From assembly GCA_030645995.1 (NCBI GenBank), contig JAUSMU010000200.1:1-64000 (forward strand): a DNA stretch of 64,000 nucleotides, written 5' to 3'. This DNA comes from Gammaproteobacteria bacterium. Its GTDB lineage: Bacteria > Pseudomonadota > Gammaproteobacteria > Pseudomonadales > Pseudohongiellaceae. The position numbers were made by a program, and so were the translations under genes. Shown here piece by piece: positions 30,140 through 46,767 of the stretch. Under the pieces are notes generated by a model. That model was given only the letters and a program-made list of their open reading frames with translations. It was not told the origin of the DNA and ran no database searches. How positions within the stretch are numbered: the stretch's first letter is position 1; each line of letters starts with the position of its first letter.

Positions 30140-30382
30140 ATGGTGTTCGGGAAGCGCCGATGGCCTGAACAGCATTTTTTGCGCGTCGCCATTGCCACTA
30201 TCGCTTTCGGGCTCGTCTACACGGTGTTCAGCGAGTGGCTGAATGTTGATATCCGCAGAACCTGGATCTACAAAGAGTCCATGCCACGACTGCCATGGCC
30301 GGGTACAGGACTGACTCCCGCTCTGCAATGGCTCATCGTGCCAGCGTTGAGATTCTGGTTTGCACGTAAGGCAAGGTCATAG
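30140..30382 (+). pseudogene. 5'-truncated copy of the 149-aa membrane protein
   Basis: Matches residues of about 68-149 of the protein at 20350-20799 (WPEQHFLRV, TVFSEWLNVDIRR, GTGLTP-LQWL, ARKARS). The first two helices are missing, and homology starts right after a short block following merA that also recurs at 46720-46738. Probably a recombination remnant rather than a working gene. The end overlaps the convergent regulator gene by 6 nt. Confidence 0.75.
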
Positions 30383-30784
30383 CGCTGTTGCTTTCGGCGT
30401 TTGCAATGACTTCAGAATCCGGCACTGACTCACATTGTGCTCATCGCACGACAACGCCAGTCGTGCCAGATCTTCCTCCAACAGTTGCAACTCCCTGATA
30501 GTGCCCCTGACGCTTTCCAGTTGATCCCGCACGATCTGATCCACCTCTGTGCACGGAGCACCGCCGAATGCCTGCACCTTGACCAATTTGCGAATGCTGT
30601 CGATGGAAATCTTCAGATCACGGCAGCGTCTGATGAAGCGCAGCAGGTCTAGTGAACTCTGCCCGTACTCCCGATAGCCGTTATCCGCCCGGACTGCGGC
30701 GGGCAACAAACCGATATCTTCGTAATAGCGGATGGTCTTGGCGGAAACGCCAGACTGCTGAGCTAGTTTATTGATCTTCATCAT
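30377..30784 (-). CDS. MerR-family divalent-metal regulator (CadR/PbrR-like)
   Basis: 135 residues: a winged-helix start (KINKLAQQSGVSAKTIRYYEDIGLLP), and cysteines at APCTEVD and in CDEHNVSQC near the C-terminus, the pattern of Cd/Pb/Zn-sensing MerR proteins rather than CueR. It probably controls the divergent CDF-like transporter and perhaps the following czc genes through a 19-bp-spaced promoter at 30790-30820. Confidence 0.85.
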   Translation of the reverse strand: MMKINKLAQQSGVSAKTIRYYEDIGLLPAAVRADNGYREYGQSSLDLLRFIRRCRDLKISIDSIRKLVKVQAFGGAPCTEVDQIVRDQLESVRGTIRELQLLEEDLARLALSCDEHNVSQCRILKSLQTPKATAL

Positions 30785-30789
30785 GACGC

Positions 30790-30820
30790 TTGACCTTCCA
30801 GTAACAGGAAACTTTATCGT
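30790..30820 (+). promoter_or_regulatory. MerR-type promoter for the CDF-like gene
   Basis: TTGACC (30790-30795), 19-bp spacer, TATCGT (30815-30820). The spacer region has the dyad ACCTTCC…GGAAACT, the form bound by CueR/CadR-type activators. Confidence 0.75.
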
Positions 30821-30876
30821 ACTCCCAGTTGTCGCATGAAGCGATCAACGATTGTCATTGATGAGGAGAAAAGATC

Positions 30877-31518
30877 ATGTCCGGATGCTGTGCTCGCGAA
30901 GCTGTCGAGCGGCGCCAACGCCAGTTGCTCTGGGTGGTATTGACGCTTAATGCCACGATGTTCGTAGTCGAGTTCATCGCGGGGTGGCTCGCCCACTCCA
31001 CCAGTCTGCTGGCAGATTCGCTGGATATGCTGGCAGATGCCGTGGTCTATGGCATCAGTCTGTACGCAGTTGGCCGTGCCGTTTCACTGAAAGCCAGGGC
31101 GGCCCTGACCAATGGCTGGCTGCAGCTCACGTTGAGTCTGGTGGTTCTGGTGGACGTCGGCAGACGTCTGCTTGGCGACTCTACTCCGGAGCCCATGATG
31201 ATGAGTCTGGTGTCACTCATGGCTCTGGCGGTCAACATCACCTGCTTCGCCATGTTGTACCGCTTTCGCAGTGGCGACATCAATCTGAAGGCCAGTTGGA
31301 TCTGTTCGCGCAATGACATGATGGCGAACGTTGGCGTTATGATCGCAGCCTTGATGGTGAGCCGAACCGGGCGGGCCTGGCCGGATCTGCTGGTGGGAAC
31401 GCTGATCGCCGCTATTGTGATGCGCTCTGCCATTCAGATCATTCGGGAAGCCAGAGGGCTGCAGACGACGGACTCAAGCGATCTCGTTTGTGAGAAGGAT
31501 ATGGCAAAGCCGGTTTGA
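30877..31518 (+). CDS. Short CDF-like cation transporter
   Basis: 213 residues with six membrane helices and the cation diffusion facilitator pattern LLADSLDMLADA (Asp pair on helix 2). On helix 5 the usual H-x-x-x-D is replaced by SRNDMMANVG, and there is no long C-terminal cytoplasmic domain. The N-terminus carries a Cys pair (MSGCCARE). Likely exports Zn, Cd or Co, driven by protons. It follows the MerR-type promoter and precedes the czcICBA genes; a related gene lies at 37510. Confidence 0.8.
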   Translation: MSGCCAREAVERRQRQLLWVVLTLNATMFVVEFIAGWLAHSTSLLADSLDMLADAVVYGISLYAVGRAVSLKARAALTNGWLQLTLSLVVLVDVGRRLLGDSTPEPMMMSLVSLMALAVNITCFAMLYRFRSGDINLKASWICSRNDMMANVGVMIAALMVSRTGRAWPDLLVGTLIAAIVMRSAIQIIREARGLQTTDSSDLVCEKDMAKPV

Positions 31519-31573
31519 CCTGGCTTCAACCGCAGTGCTAAAGTCCTACTCACTGACAGCTGAGATCAATTGC

Positions 31574-31909
31574 GTGTACAAGAAACTCGTCATGGCACTT
31601 CTGCTAATTCTCAATCACTCCTTGATGATAGGAGTGACTGAGGCTGCGCATACGCCCGACGAGGAGCATCCCTACGGACACACCGTTGACTACGACCACA
31701 CAGACGAACATGTGGAGCATTCGCCTGACGACGGTCATGACTTCCACGAACAACATCACAAACACGGCGCTCATGTTCATCTTGGCTTTGCGCTCCCTGC
31801 CAACGTTGATGTCTCTGTGCAGCCCGTTGGTGCAGTGCTCATGATGAATCACAAGTTCCTCCTCTCCGGTTTGACCTACGCGCCTCCCGTTCCACCGCCC
31901 ACTCGCTGA
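31574..31909 (+). CDS. His-rich periplasmic CzcI-like protein
   Basis: About 111 residues from GTG 31574 (ATG 31592 is also possible): a hydrophobic signal, then a run of His and Asp (HPYGHTVDYDHTDEH, HDFHEQHHKHGAHVH), and a Pro-rich end. Short His-rich proteins preceding czcCBA are known as CzcI and probably buffer or sense metals in the periplasm. It lies 59 nt before czcC. Sequence similarity is low, so the name rests on position and composition. The counterpart of the second cassette is at 45079. Confidence 0.62.
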   Translation: MYKKLVMALLLILNHSLMIGVTEAAHTPDEEHPYGHTVDYDHTDEHVEHSPDDGHDFHEQHHKHGAHVHLGFALPANVDVSVQPVGAVLMMNHKFLLSGLTYAPPVPPPTR

Positions 31910-31968
31910 ACTTCCGAAAATTCCCCATTTTCAATTCGGTTCTATTACGGAACCGATGACTGGAGTTC

Positions 31969-33321
31969 ATGCTCATGAAAAGTTTTTCAGATGCAAGGCT
32001 GCTTCGCAGTAGCCTTCTGCGTCCAATATTCAGCAATTTTCCTCAGCGGCTGAGGAAGCGTTTGCAGCCATTGTTTGTCAGCATCGTTCTGATCGTCACC
32101 AATGGCTCACTGGCCAGTGCGGCAGACGGCACCCTCACGCTCGAATCGGCCATGGAGCTCACTCTCGCGCAGAATCCTCAGTTGCGGGTCTTCGATTTCC
32201 GCGTTGAGGCGCTTCAGGGGCAGGCGGAAACCGCTGCACTCAAACCTGCGCTCGAAATAGGGGCCGATATTGAAAACATTGTCGGCACCGGCAACGTTCA
32301 AGGCTTTGATGGTGCCGAGCTGACGGTTTCTGTCTCCTCCGTGATTGAGCTTGGCAACAAGCGCGACGCGAGAATGGCATCCATCGGCGCCCGACGGGGA
32401 CAGTTGGATGCAGAGCGTCAAATTGATGCTCTGGATCTGCTGGGCGAGTTAACCCGCCGTTACATTGACAATCTAGCTGCACAGAGTCGGCTTTCACTGG
32501 CCCAGGACGAAGTGAGCATCGCCAGCGAAACATTACAGATTGTGCAAGATCGCGCAGCAGCAGGCGCCACGCCTGAATTAGAGGTTCTGCGGGCCGAGGC
32601 TGCTCTATCTCAGGCCGAACTCCTTGTGTCGGCCGAAGAAAGTCGACTCAGATATGCCCAGGTTGCCTTGGCTGCGCTGTGGGGCGAAACAAATCCCACT
32701 TTCGAGTCCGTGACGGGAGACCTCTACCAGATCGAACAGACGGTGGGTTTTGAGAACCTCTTCGCACGCGTCGAGCAGAATCCGTTCATTCAGGTGTTCG
32801 CCAGCGAGGAGCGCTTGCGCGAGGCTGAAGTGCGCCTGGCCAGAACGCAGTCGATAGCCGATCCACGCTGGTCGCTTGGCGCACGAAGGCTGCAGGAAGG
32901 CGGTGACATAGGCTTGGTCGCTGGCTTCAGCATTCCGCTGTTCAGTGCAACGCGCAACAGTGGGGCCGTGCGGTCGGCAATCGCAGCACGCGATGAGGTG
33001 GAAGTGCGACGAGACGTGGCGTTGCTCAATCTGCGCACACAATTGTTCAATGCCTTCCAGAACCGGCAGCAGGCACTTGTGACCATCGATACATTGCAGA
33101 CTCGCACCATCCCTCTGCTGACGGAGGCACTTTCTGAGACACAAACTGCATATGAGAATGGGCGATACAGCTATCTGGAGTGGGTGACTGCCAGACAGGA
33201 ACTCCTTAACGCCCGCAGCACGCTCATTGATGCGGCAACCGCCGCTCTGCGTCACGGCGCCGACATCGAGCAGTTAACAGCTGAGCCCCTGCTCGCTCCC
33301 TTCATTGATCAGACCAATTAA
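31969..33321 (+). CDS. czcC: Outer-membrane efflux protein (CzcC-like)
   Basis: 450-residue TolC-family channel: a signal peptide ending near ASAAD, then two repeats of long helices with TLESAMELTLAQNPQLRVF at the start of the first. It forms the outer-membrane exit duct of a heavy-metal RND pump. A homologue of similar length is at 43694-45007. The ATG at 31969 is preceded by TGGAG. Confidence 0.88.
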   Translation: MLMKSFSDARLLRSSLLRPIFSNFPQRLRKRLQPLFVSIVLIVTNGSLASAADGTLTLESAMELTLAQNPQLRVFDFRVEALQGQAETAALKPALEIGADIENIVGTGNVQGFDGAELTVSVSSVIELGNKRDARMASIGARRGQLDAERQIDALDLLGELTRRYIDNLAAQSRLSLAQDEVSIASETLQIVQDRAAAGATPELEVLRAEAALSQAELLVSAEESRLRYAQVALAALWGETNPTFESVTGDLYQIEQTVGFENLFARVEQNPFIQVFASEERLREAEVRLARTQSIADPRWSLGARRLQEGGDIGLVAGFSIPLFSATRNSGAVRSAIAARDEVEVRRDVALLNLRTQLFNAFQNRQQALVTIDTLQTRTIPLLTEALSETQTAYENGRYSYLEWVTARQELLNARSTLIDAATAALRHGADIEQLTAEPLLAPFIDQTN

Positions 33322-33333
33322 CAGGATCAAACC

Positions 33334-37468
<4,135 letters not shown>

Positions 37469-37509
37469 GCTGGTGAGAGGCCAGATGAGCACAAAGGGGA
37501 GATCGCAAG

Positions 37510-38106
37510 ATGAGTGATGAAAAGCTGGAGATACGCACTGCAGAACAACGAAAAATCCTCTGGATAGTGCTTGCTCTCAATGTGGTGCTGGCAATCACGT
37601 TTTTGATTGCCGGCTTGAGCGCGGATTCCAGCGCTTTGATCGCCAATGGGCTCGATAACGCTTCAGACGGTGTCGTCTACATCATCACTCTGCTGGCGCT
37701 GAACCGGCCCCCTGTATGGAAGCGCGCCGCCGCGCGCGTTTCCGGGGGCCTTCTGATCCTGTTCGCCGTCGGAATCCTGTTTGACGTGGGCCGACGGTTC
37801 CTGAGCGATCCCGAACCGTTGGGCTACAACATGATGGTGATGGCGGTCGTTGCTGCAGCAGTGAATGCACTGTGCGTTTGGCTGCTCAGGAAAATTCACG
37901 ATGCCGAGGTCGATGTCCGGGCGGCCACGACCTTCAGTACCAATGATTTCATGGCGAACGCGGGCGTGCTGGTTGGCGGCGGACTTGTGCTCTGGACGGG
38001 GCAGGCGTGGCCCGATTTGGTGGTGGGACTGGCCGTTGCGGCGATTGCTCTTAAAGGAGCGATCAGCATCCTGCAGGACGCCCACAGCGAGGCGGGCAGA
38101 TCATAA
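37510..38106 (+). CDS. Short CDF-like cation transporter, second copy
   Basis: 198 residues, related to the 30877 gene: six helices, LIANGLDNASDGVVY in place of the helix-2 Asp motif and STNDFMANAGVL on helix 5. The cytoplasmic C-terminal domain is missing. It ends the first czc cassette and points towards the P450 gene. Probably an accessory metal exporter. The helix-2 and helix-5 polar residues differ from classical CDF zinc ligands, so specificity is unclear. Confidence 0.75.
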   Translation: MSDEKLEIRTAEQRKILWIVLALNVVLAITFLIAGLSADSSALIANGLDNASDGVVYIITLLALNRPPVWKRAAARVSGGLLILFAVGILFDVGRRFLSDPEPLGYNMMVMAVVAAAVNALCVWLLRKIHDAEVDVRAATTFSTNDFMANAGVLVGGGLVLWTGQAWPDLVVGLAVAAIALKGAISILQDAHSEAGRS

Positions 38107-38208
38107 ATTTTCGAGTCACTCATCTTTGTGTCATTCATTGCCGTCCATCACAAGTGGATCGTGTCGCTCAAAGAGCGACCGGTTTCCTTATCCTCCACTG
38201 ATCGTACT

Positions 38209-39456
38209 TCAATGTTCCCGGACATTGCTGATTACGAAGCCGCTACGGGGCAGTGCCGGCAGCCGCGACCAGTCTATATGCGAATCCTGCTCAGGCACGT
38301 CATAACTGATCCGGCGTGTGAGGATATCAGCCGCCTGCTTCATGAGTGCGATCGTAAACCATTCCCCGGGACAGCGATGATTGAGGTGATGATCCCCGCC
38401 ACCCTGTGGAAGGAAATTGAAGGAACTTCCATCCCATCGGTTGAATCGCTCCGGCTCGAACTGCTCTGGCCGCTCCCAGGTTCGCGGATCGTGGTTGGTC
38501 CCATACAAGTCAAGAAACACTCGTCGATCTTTCGGAAATCGATAGCCGTTCCATTCGAACGCTTGCCGTGTCCGCGCAGCCACGGCCGGGAAGAAGGGGT
38601 AATACCTGCGAACCTCCTGGACGAATAGGTCGACGTAGCCATCATTCCCGGGGGAAAGTCTCTCCCGCAAATCAGGTCGCATGAGCAGAGCGTGAGCGAC
38701 GAAGACGATATAAACCGAGACCGCGACCGTCGGTCTGATCACATTGATCAGCTCAACGGCCGCAATGCGCGGGGGCAGTAATTTGTCGTCCAAATCCCGA
38801 TGCCACGCAATCAAGTGGGCAGCCGAATGTTTCGGCGGCTGAATACGCCCACTGCGGATCTGTTCGACGACATCTTCCATCCAGCGATTGACCCGCTTGC
38901 GCGCCCACCGGGACCGTAAATGCCTGAGACCCACGGACCCTGCATGATCAAACAAGGCGGCGGTTTCTCTGGTTCGGGTATCGATCTGCAACTCTACAAG
39001 TGGAACGCCGGCCCAGGCGCACACAGCACGCATCAGAACTTCATGAAGTTCGGTATAGAGCACAACCTTCTGCATTGATGCCCATCTGTGGACGCCACGT
39101 TCCCATTCCCCGGCGCTGCTCTCCAGCAATTGCTCAATTTGCTCGTGTGAGGTCAGCGTCATGAACATCTGTTTGCGGTGCCGGTGTGCCTCGTCGTCGA
39201 GACCCTGCACGCCACCCTGGCCGAGCAGGGTCTTTTGAATCGCTTTGGGCATCGCACCGTGGCGCTGGAATCGGTCCGAATCATAGAACAGCCGCGCTGC
39301 CTCGGGGCCTGTCATGCAGATTACCTGGCGGAGTCCAAGCCGCGTCTCGAATAGATCCGCCCGAACGTCCCTGCAATGCCTGGAGATAAATCTGTAGGGA
39401 TCCCTGATCAATGCGAAAGTACTGTCGAAGCTGGGGTCCCGTGGAATTCGTGGCAT
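38209..39456 (-). CDS. Cytochrome P450, CYP152-like fatty-acid peroxygenase
   Basis: 415 residues. The heme-binding loop LPQGGGDHHLNHRCPGEW has the insertion typical of CYP152 enzymes (Bacillus BSbeta/SPalpha, OleT). The I-helix region lacks the acid-alcohol pair and reads as INVIRPTVAVS, with the Arg-Pro that anchors the fatty-acid carboxylate in this family. These enzymes use H2O2 to hydroxylate or decarboxylate fatty acids without redox partners. The role in a metal island is not obvious; it lies between two inverted czc cassettes. Confidence 0.85.
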   Translation of the reverse strand: MPRIPRDPSFDSTFALIRDPYRFISRHCRDVRADLFETRLGLRQVICMTGPEAARLFYDSDRFQRHGAMPKAIQKTLLGQGGVQGLDDEAHRHRKQMFMTLTSHEQIEQLLESSAGEWERGVHRWASMQKVVLYTELHEVLMRAVCAWAGVPLVELQIDTRTRETAALFDHAGSVGLRHLRSRWARKRVNRWMEDVVEQIRSGRIQPPKHSAAHLIAWHRDLDDKLLPPRIAAVELINVIRPTVAVSVYIVFVAHALLMRPDLRERLSPGNDGYVDLFVQEVRRYYPFFPAVAARTRQAFEWNGYRFPKDRRVFLDLYGTNHDPRTWERPEQFEPERFNRWDGSSFNFLPQGGGDHHLNHRCPGEWFTIALMKQAADILTRRISYDVPEQDSHIDWSRLPALPRSGFVISNVREH

Positions 39457-39612
39457 CTGCTTTACTCCTTATAGATACGAAGCATCGCTCAGCCGGTTTC
39501 CCGGACATAGCTCCGATTGACATGGCTTTTGAACGGCTCCGAAAAGGCGGCCAGAAGCCCTCTGCCGTCTTGCCTAGACGCTGGCAACAGCGCTAGGCAT
39601 TACCCAATGTCC

Positions 39613-43681
<4,069 letters not shown>

Positions 43682-43693
43682 GATGTGATCCTG

Positions 43694-45007
43694 TTAGTTA
43701 GTCTGATCAAGAGGAGAGAGCAGAGGCTCTGCCGTTAACTGTTCAATCTCCGCTCCATAGCTCAGTGCTGCGGCGGCGGCGTCAATGAGCGTTGCCCTTG
43801 CGTTGAGAAGTTCCTGCCTGGCCGCCACCCATTCGAGGTAGCTGTAGCGCCCACTTTCGTAGGCTGCCCGGGTCTCTGACAGCGCCTGGTCCAATAACGG
43901 GATCGTATTGGTCTGCAGTGTATTAATGGTGGTAATTGCCTGCTGACGGTTCTGGAAGGCATTGAACAGCTGGCTGTGCAGATTGATCAAAGCTGCTTCC
44001 CGCCGCACGCCAACCTCCTCGCGTGCCGCAACAGCAGAACGCTCGGCTCCCCGATTGCGTTCTGCTGTGAACAACGGGATGCTGAAACCTGCCACCAGAG
44101 CCATATCGCTGTTTTCCTGGAGTCTTCTGGCACCTACGGACCAGCGCAGATCGGACTCTAACTGCGTCCTCGCCAGCCGCAGTTCAGCCTCGCGCAAGCG
44201 TTCCTCGTGGGCAAATGCTTCAATAAAGGGATTCTGCTGAACGCGCGCAAACAGTTCCTCGAAGCCGCTTTGCTGTTCGACCTGAAAAAGGTCTCCCGAC
44301 ACAAGCTCGAAGTCGGGTTCCGTGTCACCCCAGAGCGCCGACAGGGCAACCCGGGCATAGCTCAACTGGTTCTGCTCCGCAGAGACCAGTAGTTCGGCCT
44401 GTGAAAGAGCAGCCTGGGCACGCAGAACCTCGGCGTCAGGCGTGGCCGCGGCTGCTGCTCGCGTCTCTACAGACTGGATTGTCTCGCGGGCAAGGCTTTC
44501 AGCGTCCTGCGCCAGCGAAAGTTTTTCCTGCGCTACCAGAACGCCGATATATCGACGCGTCACCTCGCCCAGGAGATCCAGCGCGTCAATCTGGCGTTCT
44601 GCGTCCAGCTGGCCCCGCCTCGCCCCTACAGCCGCCACTCTCGCTTGCCGTTTATCACCCAGTTCAATTACTGAGGAAAGCGAAATAGTCAGCTCAGCAC
44701 CGTTGATGCCAGTGAGACTGCCGGTACCGTTGATGTTTTCGATGTCGGCCCCTATTTCGAGAGGTGGGTTGAGGGCAGCGGTATCGGCTTGGCCCCGAAG
44801 TGCTTCATCGCGAAACTCAAAAACCCGAAGCCGAGGATTTTGCGAAAGCGTCCGTTCTATCGCTGATTCGAGCGAGAGCGTGTCGTCTGCCGAGCCGGCA
44901 ATGACTCCATGGCTAAAGCTCAAAATGACACTGACGAGCAGAAGTCGCCAGCGGACCACCAGTTGAGGCGAATTGCCGATGGGCAGCGCCTTGAAAAAGA
45001 TAACCAT
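43694..45007 (-). CDS. czcC: Outer-membrane efflux protein (CzcC-like), second copy
   Basis: 437-residue TolC-family channel of the second cassette. LSLESAIERTLSQNPRLRVF opens the first helical repeat, parallel to the 31969 gene. The signal peptide ends near VIAGSA. It shares long blocks with the first copy, such as GRYSYLEWV-ARQELLNAR near the C-terminus. Confidence 0.88.
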   Translation of the reverse strand: MVIFFKALPIGNSPQLVVRWRLLLVSVILSFSHGVIAGSADDTLSLESAIERTLSQNPRLRVFEFRDEALRGQADTAALNPPLEIGADIENINGTGSLTGINGAELTISLSSVIELGDKRQARVAAVGARRGQLDAERQIDALDLLGEVTRRYIGVLVAQEKLSLAQDAESLARETIQSVETRAAAAATPDAEVLRAQAALSQAELLVSAEQNQLSYARVALSALWGDTEPDFELVSGDLFQVEQQSGFEELFARVQQNPFIEAFAHEERLREAELRLARTQLESDLRWSVGARRLQENSDMALVAGFSIPLFTAERNRGAERSAVAAREEVGVRREAALINLHSQLFNAFQNRQQAITTINTLQTNTIPLLDQALSETRAAYESGRYSYLEWVAARQELLNARATLIDAAAAALSYGAEIEQLTAEPLLSPLDQTN

Positions 45008-45078
45008 TTAGTAAATCCTGCGTGGAATTTATGCAATACGGGCCGAATACATTCGGTCCGCCCTTGAGGGCAGCAGGA

Positions 45079-45432
45079 TCAGACTATCGGAGGACGAAAA
45101 GGGGAAGCAGGGGTATCTGAAGGGAAAAATAACGCGTAACCGGACTGCGTCAACATGGACATATGCACGACCTGCTCAGCATAATTGCTGACGATGGCGA
45201 CACAGGCGACACCATGGCAGTGGCAGCATTGATCACAGTCTGCCGGATCGGCAGAGAGTGAGGCGTCAGGCATCTCTAAAGCCAGATTCCCGTAATCAGC
45301 GAAATTCTGATCGGAGTTGACTTCAAGATGCTGGTCGCGCGACTGCTGATTCTGTTGGCTGTCGGCCATAGCAACAACTGATTGCAGGGCAACCAGCGCG
45401 ACTAAGAAAATTGACAGCCAATATTTGAACAT
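45079..45432 (-). CDS. CzcI-like small periplasmic protein
   Basis: 117 residues with a signal peptide (MFKYWLSIFLVALVALQ) and a cysteine/His cluster CDQCCHCHGVAC that should bind metal, ending in a Pro-rich tail (FRPPIV) like the 31574 protein. It heads the second czc cassette, 71 nt before czcC. CzcI-type proteins are thought to modulate the pump or its sensor. Assignment rests on position, size and composition. Confidence 0.65.
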   Translation of the reverse strand: MFKYWLSIFLVALVALQSVVAMADSQQNQQSRDQHLEVNSDQNFADYGNLALEMPDASLSADPADCDQCCHCHGVACVAIVSNYAEQVVHMSMLTQSGYALFFPSDTPASPFRPPIV

Positions 45433-45508
45433 TAGAACTGGTTCTTCATTCCATTAGGGCCAAGCATTGGTCCACTATTCGCGGATAGTATCCGATAAGT
45501 TCCCCTGT

Positions 45509-45540
45509 GAACAGACATTGCGAGGAACAGACATTGCGAG
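45509..45540 (+). repeat. 16-bp tandem direct repeat
   Basis: GAACAGACATTGCGAG occurs twice in a row (45509-45524, 45525-45540) in the divergent region between the CzcI-like and copper-storage genes. May be a slippage duplication or a regulator site. Confidence 0.7.
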
Positions 45541-45692
45541 ATGTCGCTTGTAGGCTTTGGACTGCATTCCCTTCCTTGACGTCGATCACCGTTAGCGAGA
45601 TTCTCCTACACTCAGGGATATACCTGATTCCCTTGATCGGCGAAGGGTGCTTTCATACTTTTTCCCTTCCACTCATTTTCAGGAGATCCAGT

Positions 45693-46022
45693 ATGTCCCA
45701 TCAAAGGTACGCTTCATGCATAGATGCTTGCAATACCTGTGCAGACGCCTGTAATCATTGTTCTGTCGCCTGTCTGAGCGAACCAGACATTGCAAGGATG
45801 GCGGACTGTATCCGTGCCGACATGGACTGCGCGGAAGCGTGCCGGTTCGCCGCTGCCGTCATGGCGCGTGGAAGCGATTTCGTCGCGGAAGTCTGCAGAA
45901 TGTGTGCAGAGATTTGTGAACGATGCGCCGCCATGTGTGACCAGCACTCGGCAAGTCATTGCCAAGAGTGTGCTAAAGCCTGCCGGGACTGCGCAGCGGA
46001 ATGCCGCAAAATGGCAGCCTGA
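45693..46022 (+). CDS. Four-helix-bundle copper-storage protein (Csp/DUF326)
   Basis: 109 residues containing many cysteines spaced three or four apart on predicted helices (CIDACNTCADACNHC, CRMCAEICERCAAMC, CQECAKACRDC). This is the copper-storage protein pattern, in which tetramers line a bundle core with Cys to hold many Cu(I) ions. No signal peptide, so it is a cytosolic Csp3-like type. AGGAG 8 nt upstream decides ATG 45693; the open frame extends earlier to 45507 but without support. Confidence 0.88.
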   Translation: MSHQRYASCIDACNTCADACNHCSVACLSEPDIARMADCIRADMDCAEACRFAAAVMARGSDFVAEVCRMCAEICERCAAMCDQHSASHCQECAKACRDCAAECRKMAA

Positions 46023-46062
46023 TAGTAGCCAGACATGGCCGTGACGGAGGCACTGTCGCATC

Positions 46063-46705
<643 letters not shown>

Positions 46706-46742
46706 GATAGAGAAAGTGCTCAATCTCAGTGAACGCCTTACC

Positions 46743-46766
46743 TGTGGGAGCAGGCTCGCTCCTACA
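46743..46766 (+). repeat. REP-like palindromic motif
   Basis: Imperfect palindrome TGTGGGAGC…GCTCCTACA, related to the motif at 18008-18030. It sits between the merA remnant and the cus operon, where it could also serve as the operon's end hairpin. Confidence 0.5.
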
Positions 46767-46767
46767 G

